From Mucilaginibacter sp. (GTDB lineage: Bacteria; Bacteroidota; Bacteroidia; Sphingobacteriales; Sphingobacteriaceae), in the NCBI RefSeq assembly GCF_028288225.1, contig NZ_JAQBOC010000054.1, positions 62,001 to 126,000 of the forward strand: a stretch of 64,000 nt of DNA, read 5' to 3'. A program made the position numbers and the translations under genes. The notes beneath the pieces were generated by a model. That model ran no database searches, was not told the origin of the DNA, and was given only the letters and a program-made list of their open reading frames with translations. Shown in pieces: positions 34,960 through 43,744 of the stretch (the first letter of the stretch is position 1; every line of letters begins with the position of its first letter).

Positions 34960-34978
34960 CCCTCTCCTTTGGAGAGGG
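34960..34978. repeat. Palindrome CCCTCTCC-TTT-GGAGAGGG
   Basis: A perfect 8-base stem with a 3-base loop, preceded by a second small hairpin (GTTCT, AGAAC). A similar palindrome lies at 9359-9376. It has no T run, so dispersed repeat is as likely as terminator. Confidence 0.55.
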
Positions 34979-35057
34979 CAGGGTGAGGCCGGAATTGCTT
35001 GCTCTTGTCACAATGTTTATTTTTAACTATCTTTAGGAGTTAGCGTTTTATCTATTT

Positions 35058-35975
35058 ATGAGGATTATTTTTATGGGTACACCCCAGTTTGCAGTAGCAT
35101 CATTAGATGCCTTGATAAAGGCGGGATGCGATGTTATTGCCGTGGTAACCGCGCCGGATAAACCTGCCGGGCGCGGACAAAAGCTAAATGAATCGGCCGT
35201 TAAGCAATATGCGGTAGCAAACGGTATAAAAGTACTGCAGCCGGAAAAATTAAAAAATCAGGATTTTTTAGACGAGTTAAAATCTTTACATGCCGATCTG
35301 CAGGTAGTAGTAGCCTTCAGGATGCTGCCCGAAGTGGTGTGGAGCATGCCTCCGCGCGGCACCATTAATTTACATGCCTCTTTATTGCCGCAGTATCGTG
35401 GCGCAGCCCCAATAAACTGGGTTTTAATAAACGGCGAAAAAGAAAGTGGTGTTACTACATTTTTCCTGAAACATGAAATAGATACCGGCGATATATTATT
35501 CACTGAAAAAATAACCCTGACGGGCCATGAAACAGCCGGAGACCTGCACGACCGCCTGATGAACAAAGGCGCAGGCTTGCTGGTAAAAACCGTTAAAGGT
35601 GTTGAAAGCGGCCGGTATAATGAGCACCCGCAATCGGCCTTACATGATGGCGTAGAATTGAGGCATGCACCTAAAATTTTTAAGGAGGATTGCTTGATAG
35701 ACTGGTTACAATCTGCCGAAAGCATTTATAATAAGATTAGGGGATTAAGCCCCTATCCTACTGCCTATACCTTTTTGAACGATAAGATCCTTAAAGTATT
35801 TAATGCCACATTTGAAACGGCTGAACCCGGCATACAACCCGGCGGCTTTTTAACCGACAATAAAACCTATTTGAAATTTGCTGCATCGGATGGCTATGTT
35901 CATTTAACCGATGTGCAAATGGAAGGCAAAAAGCAAATGGATATTGCGCAATTTTTGAGGGGGGTGAAATTGTAA
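35058..35975 (+). CDS. fmt: Methionyl-tRNA formyltransferase
   Basis: A 305-residue enzyme that formylates the initiator methionyl-tRNA. The catalytic residues are in place: Asn104 and His106 in TINLHASLLPQYRGAAPINW and Asp142 in HEIDTGDILF. The N-terminal MRIIFMGTPQFAVASL and the C-terminal RNA-binding OB-like domain (about 205-305) complete the normal length. The gene is not next to def. A very regular hairpin follows it. Confidence 0.97.
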   Translation: MRIIFMGTPQFAVASLDALIKAGCDVIAVVTAPDKPAGRGQKLNESAVKQYAVANGIKVLQPEKLKNQDFLDELKSLHADLQVVVAFRMLPEVVWSMPPRGTINLHASLLPQYRGAAPINWVLINGEKESGVTTFFLKHEIDTGDILFTEKITLTGHETAGDLHDRLMNKGAGLLVKTVKGVESGRYNEHPQSALHDGVELRHAPKIFKEDCLIDWLQSAESIYNKIRGLSPYPTAYTFLNDKILKVFNATFETAEPGIQPGGFLTDNKTYLKFAASDGYVHLTDVQMEGKKQMDIAQFLRGVKL

Positions 35976-36014
35976 CGGGCTTTCCAAGGCTCACGAAATT
36001 TTCCTGCCAAAAAT

Positions 36015-36039
36015 TTACGAAGTTTCCAAAACTTCGTAA
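36015..36039. terminator. Perfect 11-base hairpin after fmt
   Basis: TTACGAAGTTT and AAACTTCGTAA form a perfect stem with a 3-base loop, about 40 bases after the fmt stop. The T tract is weak (GTTTGACC). Palindromes of this sequence type are common between genes of Bacteroidota, so it may be both terminator and dispersed repeat. Confidence 0.6.
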
Positions 36040-36078
36040 GTTTGACCACGGTTTGCCCGTATTTTACCAATTAACCTT

Positions 36079-37017
36079 ATGAGCGAAAGAATAAAAATTG
36101 CAGTGCTGGATGATTACCAGGGTGTGGCATTAACCATGGCCGATTGGAAAGCTGTGCAGCAACGTGCCGATGTAACCGTGTTTAACGACCACCTTGTTGA
36201 TGAAACCGAAATTATAAACAGGCTACTGCCTTTTGAGATTGTTTGTGTAATGCGCGAGCGTACGCCATTAACCAGGCAGATCCTTTCGCAGCTTCCCAAT
36301 CTTAAGTTAATAATCTCCACTGGCAGGCGCAATGCATCCATTGATGAAAAAGCTGTTGAAGAGTTAGGTATCACCCTAAAAACTACGGGCTACTTTGGCG
36401 GCGGCGCACCTGAGCTAACATGGGCCGCACTAATGGCTATTGCCCGTAACATAACCGTTGAAAATGCAAACCTGCGCAATGGTCAGTGGCAAACCACCAT
36501 TTCGACAGACCTGGCAGGGAAAACTATTGGAATAATCGGGCTGGGAAATATCGGCACAAAAATAGCAGCTTATGCCAACGTGTTTGACATGAATGTTATA
36601 GCGTGGAGCGAAAACCTTACCGAAGAAAAGGCCGCAGCGGCGGGTGCAAAGCTGGTGAGCAAAGAAACATTGCTAAAAGAAGCCGACTTTGTGACCATCC
36701 ACTTAGTATTGAGTCACCGGTCGAGAGGTATTATTGGGCAGGCTGATCTTGACCTAATGAAACCCACAGCCTATTTTATCAATACATCAAGAGGCCCCTT
36801 GGTTGATGAGCAGGCGTTGATAAATACGCTACAGCAAAAAAAAATAGCTGGCGCAGCTATTGATGTGTATGATATTGAGCCTTTGCCAACCGATCATCCC
36901 TTCCGCAAGCTTGACAATATACTGGCAACACCCCATATAGGTTATGTTACCGAAAAAACTTATAAGCTGTTTTATGAGGATATGGTAGCAGAATTATTAG
37001 CTTGGCTTAATGGTTGA
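36079..37017 (+). CDS. D-2-hydroxyacid dehydrogenase family protein
   Basis: A 312-residue NAD(P)-dependent oxidoreductase. Cofactor motif GLGNIG (154-159); catalytic Arg238 in NTSRGPLVDE, Glu267 in DVYDIEPLP, and His286 in TPHIGYVT. These cover the catalytic triad of the family, which reduces 2-oxoacids or oxidises D-2-hydroxyacids, as in phosphoglycerate dehydrogenase. The substrate is not clear; no serine-synthesis gene is nearby. No signal peptide, so cytosolic. Confidence 0.92.
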   Translation: MSERIKIAVLDDYQGVALTMADWKAVQQRADVTVFNDHLVDETEIINRLLPFEIVCVMRERTPLTRQILSQLPNLKLIISTGRRNASIDEKAVEELGITLKTTGYFGGGAPELTWAALMAIARNITVENANLRNGQWQTTISTDLAGKTIGIIGLGNIGTKIAAYANVFDMNVIAWSENLTEEKAAAAGAKLVSKETLLKEADFVTIHLVLSHRSRGIIGQADLDLMKPTAYFINTSRGPLVDEQALINTLQQKKIAGAAIDVYDIEPLPTDHPFRKLDNILATPHIGYVTEKTYKLFYEDMVAELLAWLNG

Positions 37018-37078
37018 TCACGGATCCGGCGTTTTTAAGTTTTGCAGATGTCCCGATCATCTCGAACTGAATGAATGC

Positions 37079-37414
37079 TTAATGAGCAATATTATTGACA
37101 TCCAAGTAACCCGGTTTTTCAAGCACATCAAAATGTATTACTTCGGGCTCAAACTCCAATAAATACTCTTTGTCTTCGGGGTAATAACGGGCTTTTTTAT
37201 AATCCTCACCGGCAAATTGTTTTATCGACTCGTAATCGTCCCAAAAGGTAAGGGTATGAATATGCGTTATCTCATTATCATCGCGCTTTAAAAGGAACAC
37301 GCCACGGTTGCCGGGCGTTTGTGCATAGTCGTTTAAGCCGGTTTTTATTAAAAACAGGTGATACTGTTCTGCTTTTTCTTTAGGCACCCTGCCATGCCAC
37401 ATTCTTGCTATCAT
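37079..37414 (-). CDS. Antibiotic-biosynthesis-monooxygenase-like (ABM) protein
   Basis: A 111-residue protein with the dimeric ferredoxin-like fold expected of the ABM/DUF4188-like group: MIARMWHGRVPKEKAEQYHLF at the start, GVFLLKRDDNEITHIHTLTFW in the middle and a second helix (DDYESIKQFAG). Members are heme-degrading or quinone-related enzymes, or have no known activity. No catalytic residue can be assigned. It is convergent with the hydroxyacid dehydrogenase gene. Confidence 0.75.
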   Translation of the reverse strand: MIARMWHGRVPKEKAEQYHLFLIKTGLNDYAQTPGNRGVFLLKRDDNEITHIHTLTFWDDYESIKQFAGEDYKKARYYPEDKEYLLEFEPEVIHFDVLEKPGYLDVNNIAH

Positions 37415-37523
37415 GTGCTGAAGCCTTTGTTTTATGACCTACGTATAAGATAAATACAATTTAACATAATTTAACTGCAACATATTATCAGCAATTAACT
37501 AATAATTGTAATTTCATATAATT

Positions 37524-38108
37524 ATGAAACAAACGCTTGTTGCACTGTGTTTTTTATTTTTTGCCAGCAAGGGTATCTGCCAGCAAGCAGCCTATACTTT
37601 ACCTCTCCCGGCAAAGTGGGGTGTCGAAAAAATAGCCTTCCCTATTGAATTTGCACCATCAATACCTTATAAAGGAATAGAAGAGATCCGTTTTACACCG
37701 GGCTGGGGCGATAATAAAAGTGCACAATATTGGTCGTACACCTTTTTATGGTTTATTGAAGGCGCCCCCATTATTAACCAGGATACATTAAAAAACTGTT
37801 TAACCCAATACTACAACGGGCTTTATTTAAGCAATCAAAAAACAAATCCTCCTGCTGTTAAAAACTTTTCACAGATCCAATTAAAAAAAATCGACAAAGC
37901 TAAGGATGACCTTGAAACCTATGAAGGTGAAATTAGCACGCTTAACTTTTTAAACAAGCTCCCGTTTACCTTAAACGCAAAAATCCATATCCGTAAATAT
38001 GCTGCTGGTAATCATACAGCAATACTATTTGAGATTTCGCCCCAGGATTTTAAACATGAAGTTTGGGAAGCGATGGGCGGCATTGTGGATGGATTTAAGG
38101 TACTATAG
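37524..38108 (+). CDS. Exported protein of unknown function
   Basis: A 194-residue protein with a signal peptide (about 1-20, ending GICQQ). The body has aromatic-rich strands (RFTPGWGDNKSAQYWSYTFLWF) and no motif that I recognise. Similar secreted proteins of this length are found in Bacteroidota without known role. It is transcribed alone. Confidence 0.65.
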   Translation: MKQTLVALCFLFFASKGICQQAAYTLPLPAKWGVEKIAFPIEFAPSIPYKGIEEIRFTPGWGDNKSAQYWSYTFLWFIEGAPIINQDTLKNCLTQYYNGLYLSNQKTNPPAVKNFSQIQLKKIDKAKDDLETYEGEISTLNFLNKLPFTLNAKIHIRKYAAGNHTAILFEISPQDFKHEVWEAMGGIVDGFKVL

Positions 38109-38234
38109 GTTCTACAGCCTTTGGAAATAATAAATGCCGGACGTGTTTTTAAATTGTTTCTACCAATATTTTGCTCCTAAAAGAGCAAGTTTAGAAAAAT
38201 AGTTTAGCGTATATAGATACTATCACCTGGTAAC

Positions 38235-38678
38235 CTAACTATTAAATTGCCGTAGGTGATGGTCGGTATGCTTATACGCCATGTATCCAATTTGTTCTTT
38301 TGTCATTTTTCCGAAAAAAGGATGTACAAAATCAAAGTCAGGGAAGTGCTCATGCTCCTCGAGCAGGGCAATCCATTTGCTTTTTTGGGATGTAACATCA
38401 CCATTTTCCCGGACAACAAATTCAGGAATTGTGGGTGTATTCCGGCTCAGGGGGTTTTCATCCTTTATAACACTTCTCAAAGCCATTTTTCCAAATAAAC
38501 GGCCGATGAACGCCTGTTTATACTTTTTCTTCCCCAATGCCATTTCTTCCCATAGTGTACAATGTTTCAACATCTGGTAAATATTCATTTTACCCCATTG
38601 TGCCATGCTGTTTTCGTTAAGCGTATTGATCCTGTTAATCAATTCATCTCTTGTGGCTTTGTCAAACGTTGTTTTCAT
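38235..38678 (-). CDS. DUF1569/DinB-like protein
   Basis: A 147-residue helical protein. The blocks INRINTLNENSMAQWGKMNIYQMLKHC and KEQIGYMAYKHTDHHLRQF are those of the DUF1569 family, related to the DinB four-helix fold, with His residues placed as for metal binding (His in KHC, HTDHH). I chose the internal ATG at 38678, since the first eight codons upstream add no conserved sequence. Function unknown; thiol-dependent transferase chemistry is known for other DinB-fold proteins. Confidence 0.8.
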   Translation of the reverse strand: MKTTFDKATRDELINRINTLNENSMAQWGKMNIYQMLKHCTLWEEMALGKKKYKQAFIGRLFGKMALRSVIKDENPLSRNTPTIPEFVVRENGDVTSQKSKWIALLEEHEHFPDFDFVHPFFGKMTKEQIGYMAYKHTDHHLRQFNS

Positions 38679-38702
38679 TTCCTGGTAGTTTTTAAAATAC
38701 AT

Positions 38703-39037
38703 TTTTCTTTAAACAAGTTCTGCAAGAGAAAACCAGTTGCCCGAATCATCTTAAATAAGGCTTCCGTACCTTAGAACTCCTTTTTAGGTGGTTCATCAGC
38801 TTCCAGGGCTTTTAACTTCGCTTACTTTCCAGGCTTGCAAAGCAGTTTTTTATAATACTAAGTTCTTAAAAATTCTGAATGTCTGAAATCCAAATTATCA
38901 CATAAGCCATGTATGCTTTTTTTAATATAAAAATGGGGATTAGTCAGAAATTTATTTTAATTTTCCTGTAACATTCACCGTGATAACTGTCTCCAAAGTA
39001 TGTAAAAATTAAAACATACATTTAACATAACTGAATT
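38703..39037. other. Intergenic region with possible gene scraps
   Basis: No intact gene in about 335 bases. On the minus strand a short open stretch reads KLKALEADEPPKKEF before a stop (38785-38829), and another reads LRYGSLI and DDSGNWFSLAEL in a frame broken by a stop (38705-38778), the latter resembling the end of a VOC-fold protein. These may be remnants; evidence is weak. Confidence 0.35.
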
Positions 39038-39316
39038 ATGACTACCAAAGAATCATTTTCCATAAACGGGGAAGCCCTGTTGGATAAAATAAAATCGCTT
39101 ATAAACGAAGGCAATGTAACGAAGATCACTATTACCGATAAATCCGGTAAAGAACTGATGCATTTCCCATTAGCTGTTGGCCTTTTCGGTGTGTTGCTTG
39201 CACCCATATTTGCAGCAATTGGTACATTGGCTGCTTTAGTTACAGAGTGCACAATAACTGTAGAGAAAGAAGTGAAGGATGATGACGATACCAAAACCGA
39301 GATAAAAGTTTCCTAG
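39038..39316 (+). CDS. DUF4342-family protein
   Basis: A 92-residue protein with a helical N-terminus (NGEALLDKIKSLINEGNVTKITI), a hydrophobic helix (about 45-65, VGLFGVLLAPIFAAIGTLAALV) and an acidic end. This matches DUF4342, small membrane-associated proteins of unknown function. It precedes an ABC exporter operon by 20 bases on the same strand and is probably cotranscribed with it. Confidence 0.85.
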   Translation: MTTKESFSINGEALLDKIKSLINEGNVTKITITDKSGKELMHFPLAVGLFGVLLAPIFAAIGTLAALVTECTITVEKEVKDDDDTKTEIKVS

Positions 39317-39336
39317 TTCAGATCCTGATTTAATAA

Positions 39337-40110
39337 ATGAACGAAGGTAATATTTTAACCGTGGATGACCTTAGTGTTAGCTATGGCAAATTCCACGCAG
39401 TGCAAAACGTGTCTTTTAGTGTTAGGAAAGGTGAAATTTTTGGCCTGTTGGGGCCAAACGGCGCGGGTAAAACCAGTACGTTAAGTGCCGTTGAGGGTCT
39501 TTTAAAGCCACAATCGGGAACTATTATAGTTGATGGTAATGATGCCGTTTCAAAACCGTTGCATGCACGCGCATCATTAGGGGTACAACTGCAATCAACA
39601 AGCTTTCAAACCGAGCTGTTTGTAATTGAAGTGCTGCAGCTATACGCCGGCATTTATGGGGTACCCGCAAGTAAAAACGATCTGATGGCTACCTTAAGAG
39701 ATATCAACCTGGAAGACTCTGCGATGAAAAAGTTCGGAGAGCTTTCGGGTGGTCAGCAGCAAAGGGTATCATTAGTTATTGCAACTATACATAACCCTAA
39801 GCTGGTATTGCTTGATGAGCCTACCACAGGACTGGACCCGCAGTCGCGCAGGCAGCTTTGGGAGCGCATTGAAGCCATCCGCGAACGCGGGCATGCAGTT
39901 TTGCTTACCACCCACTCCATGGAAGAAGCAGAATCTGTTTGCGACCGGATCGCTATTATTGATCATGGCAAGGTGATTGCCATTGATACGCCGCAAGGCA
40001 TGATAGACGAGCACAAGGGTGACCCGGAAGTTATTGCAGTTTCGCGCAGGGGGCGGATAACCCTTGAAGACGTATTTATAGCGCTTACCGGCAAAGCAAT
40101 ACGTTTATAA
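39337..40110 (+). CDS. ABC-2 exporter ATPase
   Basis: A 257-residue ATPase with Walker A LLGPNGAGKTS (about 35-45), signature LSGGQQQR (about 135), Walker B LVLLDEPTTGLD (about 155) and the switch His in LLTTHSMEE. It resembles the DrrA/CcmA exporter type. The next gene, 53 bases on, is the matching ABC-2 permease. Together they would export a drug, lipid or peptide; the substrate is not given by the sequence. Confidence 0.94.
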   Translation: MNEGNILTVDDLSVSYGKFHAVQNVSFSVRKGEIFGLLGPNGAGKTSTLSAVEGLLKPQSGTIIVDGNDAVSKPLHARASLGVQLQSTSFQTELFVIEVLQLYAGIYGVPASKNDLMATLRDINLEDSAMKKFGELSGGQQQRVSLVIATIHNPKLVLLDEPTTGLDPQSRRQLWERIEAIRERGHAVLLTTHSMEEAESVCDRIAIIDHGKVIAIDTPQGMIDEHKGDPEVIAVSRRGRITLEDVFIALTGKAIRL

Positions 40111-40163
40111 ATGACTTCCAAAATCACTAATTCACTCAATCATTAATTCAGTAATTAAATTTC

Positions 40164-40910
40164 ATGGAAACTTCGATACCTAAAATATCCACAGTTCTTA
40201 AAACACTTTTGCGTGCAGATTTTACCACCCAGTGGCGTAACAGGCGTGCAGTAATATTAACGTTGATAGTTCCCGTAATTATACTTACTACATGGAAACC
40301 TTTTGTAGCACAGCTTGGAGGCCCGTTTGTACTTTCAAACAGTATTACTATTGGCCTTGTTGCTATCGGATTAATGGGCTATTCTACCTCAATTGCCCGC
40401 GACCGTGACAAAGGAGTTTTCCAGCGTTTACGCGTAGCTCCGATTTCATCATGGTCAATAATGACAAGCCGTTTATTGGTTCAAATGGCAATGATATTAA
40501 TGGTAACTACTGCTGTTTTTATTGCAGGAAGTTCATACGACCAGGTGACCCTTACGCCGGCAGGATATGTGGTTACTTATTTAACTGCTATAATTGGCGG
40601 GGCATTATACCTAAGTATAGGGCAAATGATAGTTGGACGCATTCAAAACCCCGAAACGGTAAATTCAACCGTTCGCCTGGTTTATTTTGTATTTATTATG
40701 GTGGGAATGTTTGGCCAGTTCAGTACAAATTTACAGCTTCATAATATTGTGCAATGGTCGCCATACGGAACGGTTAAAACCATCATGGCATCAGGTATGG
40801 AGCCTGAAAAATGGAACAATGAAGCTTCAATGGCATTACTGGTAACAATTGGATATACTGCAGTATGTGCCGTACTTGGCATTAAATGGTTTAAGTGGAA
40901 TACGAAATAG
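40164..40910 (+). CDS. ABC-2 type permease
   Basis: A 248-residue inner-membrane protein with six hydrophobic helices and the ABC-2 pattern of an N-terminal amphipathic start, ITIGLVAIGLMGYSTSIARDRDKGVFQRLRVAPIS in the middle and a last helix near 220-240. It belongs to the ATPase gene before it. Operon order DUF4342, ATPase, permease suggests that all three act together. Confidence 0.92.
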   Translation: METSIPKISTVLKTLLRADFTTQWRNRRAVILTLIVPVIILTTWKPFVAQLGGPFVLSNSITIGLVAIGLMGYSTSIARDRDKGVFQRLRVAPISSWSIMTSRLLVQMAMILMVTTAVFIAGSSYDQVTLTPAGYVVTYLTAIIGGALYLSIGQMIVGRIQNPETVNSTVRLVYFVFIMVGMFGQFSTNLQLHNIVQWSPYGTVKTIMASGMEPEKWNNEASMALLVTIGYTAVCAVLGIKWFKWNTK

Positions 40911-40922
40911 AAATGGGAAAGA

Positions 40923-41261
40923 TTAGTCAATGCTAATTAACAGGTAGTTTTCAAGCATCGGTATAAATTCATCTATGGCGCTGCTTCCGTTGGCTTTGCC
41001 ATATCCACTCTTGCGGAATGTATAAAGGATCCTGCCGTTTTTTAAGCATTCGAAATGAAATTCAAGGTTTTCGGCATTCCATAAAAGATAGAGGCTTTCG
41101 GCTGGTGTGGTTTCAAACTTACCGGTGCGTTCCAGGTTTATATCGTCGATATAATTTAACAGTTTTTCGGCATTTTGCAGCATCACAGCATCCGGGGTAA
41201 AAAATTCAGGACCGGTACTATTTAAAATCTCTTCAATTTCGGGATGCGTATACATAGCCAT
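40923..41261 (-). CDS. Small protein of unknown function
   Basis: A 112-residue acidic, soluble protein with no signal peptide and no membrane helix. It contains helical parts (EIEEILNSTGPEFFTPDAVMLQNAEKLLNYID) and aromatic-rich strands (LEFHFECLKNGRILYTFRK). I do not recognise its family. It is convergent with the ABC permease gene, with 12 bases between the stops. Confidence 0.6.
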   Translation of the reverse strand: MAMYTHPEIEEILNSTGPEFFTPDAVMLQNAEKLLNYIDDINLERTGKFETTPAESLYLLWNAENLEFHFECLKNGRILYTFRKSGYGKANGSSAIDEFIPMLENYLLISID

Positions 41262-41309
41262 CGTTAAATTAATTACGGTTACTTATACGCACCGCCTTTT
41301 TAATAGTTT

Positions 41310-41458
41310 CATGAATTTTGACTTGAAAATTTGATGATGTGGCAATTTGAAGATGTTATCTTGATTTGATGATGTGAAGGTTTATTTAATTTGACGATGG
41401 ACTAATTTCAAATCATCAAATCAACACATCTTCAAATCATCCTTATCTTCAAATTAAT
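41310..41458. repeat. Imperfect inverted repeat of GATGATGTG/CATCATC words
   Basis: The left half (41322-41400) holds AATTTGATGATGTGG and TTGATTTGATGATGTGAAG; the right half (41408-41456) holds the complements TCAAATCATCAAATCAACAC and TCTTCAAATCATCC. They can fold into a long hairpin. It belongs with the other word-type palindromes of the window. Confidence 0.55.
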
Positions 41459-41459
41459 T

Positions 41460-41467
41460 TATCTTTG
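41460..41467 (+). promoter_or_regulatory. -7 promoter element TATCTTTG before the two-helix membrane protein gene
   Basis: An exact TAnnTTTG match, 73 bases before the ATG at 41540. A second candidate, TACCTTTA, lies at 41494-41501. Confidence 0.4.
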
Positions 41468-41539
41468 GCGAACTAAAAAATTCAAAATAATTTTACCTTT
41501 ACGGCCGCTAATCAACCGTTTTGTTTAGCAAACAGTATT

Positions 41540-41761
41540 ATGAAAAAAGTTAGCGTACTTCTTATTGTAGTTGGGATAATAGTAACAATTGGCTTAATTA
41601 TTTATTTCAGATCGGTAGTTAACCCGGCTGATTCTGATTCAATGACCATTAGCCGTAGCGGAAGCCAGGTTTCTGAATGGCCTTTGTTTATAGGCATCAT
41701 ATTTACCTTTGTAGGTATTGTATTTTACTATGTAAGCCATTCTGAAGATAAGGCTAAATAA
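41540..41761 (+). CDS. Small two-helix membrane protein
   Basis: A 73-residue protein with two hydrophobic helices (about 5-24 and 47-66) and a short polar loop between them. Not recognised. It carries no motif that points to a function. Confidence 0.55.
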   Translation: MKKVSVLLIVVGIIVTIGLIIYFRSVVNPADSDSMTISRSGSQVSEWPLFIGIIFTFVGIVFYYVSHSEDKAK

Positions 41762-41810
41762 ATCAATGCCTGCTATTTCTTCATTCAATAACTTTTGGAA
41801 TGGAATTTGG

Positions 41811-41859
41811 GTAGTGTCTCAGCTTGAATTTTTCGGTAGTTTCTCAGTTTGAATTTTTA
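41811..41859. repeat. Tandem 25-base repeat, possible IS end remnant
   Basis: Two consecutive copies of a 24-base unit (GTAGTGTCTCAGCTTGAAT, GTAGTTTCTCAGTTTGAAT, each with T-rich end), one base apart and differing at three or four positions. IS21-type elements of Bacteroidota carry several such repeats at their ends, so this may be the remnant of one; no transposase is present. Inference only. Confidence 0.4.
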
Positions 41860-41978
41860 TTTTTTGCGGCTATGCGTTTTATCTCCCCGATAAGGCTTTG
41901 ACGTTCTTTAGCGGCTAACCGTTAGCTATTTATTTTCATATCTTTACCGTTATGGGGTAGAGAATAACACCTCATTTT

Positions 41979-42761
41979 ATGGCTACAAGAAAACTACTTA
42001 AAAAAATTGTAAATATTTTACCGGCAAAGTTGAAGAATAAAGCATACCGGGCATCGGGAATTGTTTTCGGCTTGAGTAATTTGAATTCACTTCCTTTTTA
42101 CGATATGTATCATCATATTTCGAACCTGAAAAAACTCGGGTTTAATCCTGACCTAATAATTGATGCTGGAGCTTTATTTGGCCAATGGACTGAGAACGTT
42201 AGAATTATATTCCCCGAAGCGAAGTTTATAATGATTGAGCCACAAACAGCTCAAAAAAAATATTTGGAGGCGGTAAGCCACAAATTTGATAACGTCAGCT
42301 TGGAGCTTTCATTGGTAGGCGATGTTGAAAAAAATGGAGTAGAATTCTATGAAATGGGAAGCGGGTCAAGTATTTATCAGGAAAATTCCGATCATTATCG
42401 GGAAAAAGTGTCGTTGAAAATGGAAACCATTGACGCTATAATTGAAAAAAAATACAAGATGCCTAACAACTGTTTTCTAAAACTGGACGTACAGGGGGCT
42501 GAAATTGATGTTTTAAAGGGCGCTACCGAGCTATTAAAAAGAACTGAGTTTATTTTATTGGAAATAAGCATGTTAAACTATAATTATAAAGCACCGCAAT
42601 TTACAGATGTAATTATTTTCCTCAAGCACATAGGTTTCGTCTTATTTGATATCTGCGACGAAAGAAGAACGAAAAACGAGGTGCTTTATCAGACTGATAT
42701 GATCTTCGTTAAAGAATCATCTGCCATAAGAAGTTCTGTTGATTTTAAGGATATTCAATAA
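41979..42761 (+). CDS. FkbM-family methyltransferase
   Basis: A 260-residue SAM-dependent methyltransferase. The SAM-binding block LIIDAGALFGQWTENVRIIFPEAKFIMIEPQ (about 60-90) and the FLKLDVQGAEIDVLKGATELL block (about 167-187) are those of the FkbM family. Members methylate sugars and other glycosides, often for cell-surface polysaccharides. No glycosyltransferase gene is nearby, and the gene sits between an IS-like remnant and a separate membrane protein gene, so it may have arrived by transfer (inference). Confidence 0.88.
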   Translation: MATRKLLKKIVNILPAKLKNKAYRASGIVFGLSNLNSLPFYDMYHHISNLKKLGFNPDLIIDAGALFGQWTENVRIIFPEAKFIMIEPQTAQKKYLEAVSHKFDNVSLELSLVGDVEKNGVEFYEMGSGSSIYQENSDHYREKVSLKMETIDAIIEKKYKMPNNCFLKLDVQGAEIDVLKGATELLKRTEFILLEISMLNYNYKAPQFTDVIIFLKHIGFVLFDICDERRTKNEVLYQTDMIFVKESSAIRSSVDFKDIQ

Positions 42762-42763
42762 AA

Positions 42764-42785
42764 AAGCCACAGTTGAAAGTGGCTT
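42764..42785 (-). terminator. Terminator of the duplicated DoxX-like gene
   Basis: AAGCCAC and GTGGCTT form a 7-base stem; read on the minus strand it is followed by TTTTTT. It lies 5 bases after the stop of the minus-strand gene and may also serve the convergent FkbM gene. Confidence 0.8.
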
Positions 42786-42789
42786 ACAA

Positions 42790-43587
42790 TTATTTTGGCT
42801 GTTGTGTATACCCAAATGCCACAATAAAAGCAATCCCGCTAAATCCCAAAGCTTCAAACACACTGGTTAATTCGTTGCCTTTATCGCCGTATGGATCAGC
42901 TATCGCTCTTGGAATATGCAAAACTATAAGCCAAAGAAAGATCATTACTCCCAGTAAGATTGCAACTAATTTCAATTTCACCTTCAGAATAATCGCTACA
43001 CCGGAGCCAATAAGTGCCACACCTGCAAAATACGTCCAGAAAAGCTGGCCGGGGACCCATACCGGCACCAATTTGGACACAAAGTCAACATACAGGAAAT
43101 GATCGATCCCAAAAAGGATCATGGTTATTGATAAGAAGATGCCGCCAAGAGGAATAAAATTTTCTAATAGTTTTATCAGTAACGGCTTTTTTTCGCCGGG
43201 CGCCTCGCTGGTAGAGAATGAACCTGCAACAGCAAAGGCGCCGCCTGCCAGTACCAGCTCTTTTAACGGATTTGTCCATACACCTAAATGCTTGCTGTAA
43301 GGGTCTATAATTAATTCATAAGGCACCTGGCCTAAAAAAAGCAATAACAAAAATACTCCGCCCAAATAAAGTGACACTTCTTTTGCCTTTTTCTCAAAGA
43401 TGATAGCTATGCCCGCTGCAATAAGCACACCACTGACCAAATAAGCTAAAAAGGCAGATCCCGGTATAGCGGCGGACCATGGCGGGAATATTACCGGCCT
43501 GAAATCAGCATAAAATAGTTGCTGAGCTCCAAGGCATGCTATCATAATGCCATAAAATATTCGTCCTGCTTTTATAAGTATTTCCAT
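42790..43587 (-). CDS. DoxX-like membrane protein with two internal repeats
   Basis: A 265-residue protein with about eight hydrophobic helices in two similar halves. Each half starts with a block of the form GRIFYGIMIACLGAQQLFYADF or GIFLSITMILFGIDHFLYVDF, followed by a Pro-rich loop (VIFPPW, LVPVWV) and a helix with GSG or AAG. This is the DoxX/MauE-like fold, duplicated. The family acts in respiratory or thiol-linked redox processes in some members; no function can be set here. Own terminator, single gene. Confidence 0.78.
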   Translation of the reverse strand: MEILIKAGRIFYGIMIACLGAQQLFYADFRPVIFPPWSAAIPGSAFLAYLVSGVLIAAGIAIIFEKKAKEVSLYLGGVFLLLLFLGQVPYELIIDPYSKHLGVWTNPLKELVLAGGAFAVAGSFSTSEAPGEKKPLLIKLLENFIPLGGIFLSITMILFGIDHFLYVDFVSKLVPVWVPGQLFWTYFAGVALIGSGVAIILKVKLKLVAILLGVMIFLWLIVLHIPRAIADPYGDKGNELTSVFEALGFSGIAFIVAFGYTQQPK

Positions 43588-43731
43588 TGCTTAGTTTGTT
43601 TATATCGCTCTAATTTCGTGGACAGGATAACAGAAAGCAATTCATAGCTTGTACATGTTGAAACAAGTTTGTACAAGGGGTGAGCGGTACAAGAAAAGCG
43701 GGCTTGTTCTGATTTATAGTGATTTATTTAT

Positions 43732-43739
43732 TATTTTTG
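43732..43739 (+). promoter_or_regulatory. -7 element TATTTTTG before the MNT gene
   Basis: An exact TAnnTTTG match, ending 5 bases before the ATG at 43745. It decides the start of the MNT gene and again predicts a leaderless mRNA. Confidence 0.55.
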
Positions 43740-43744
43740 ACAAG

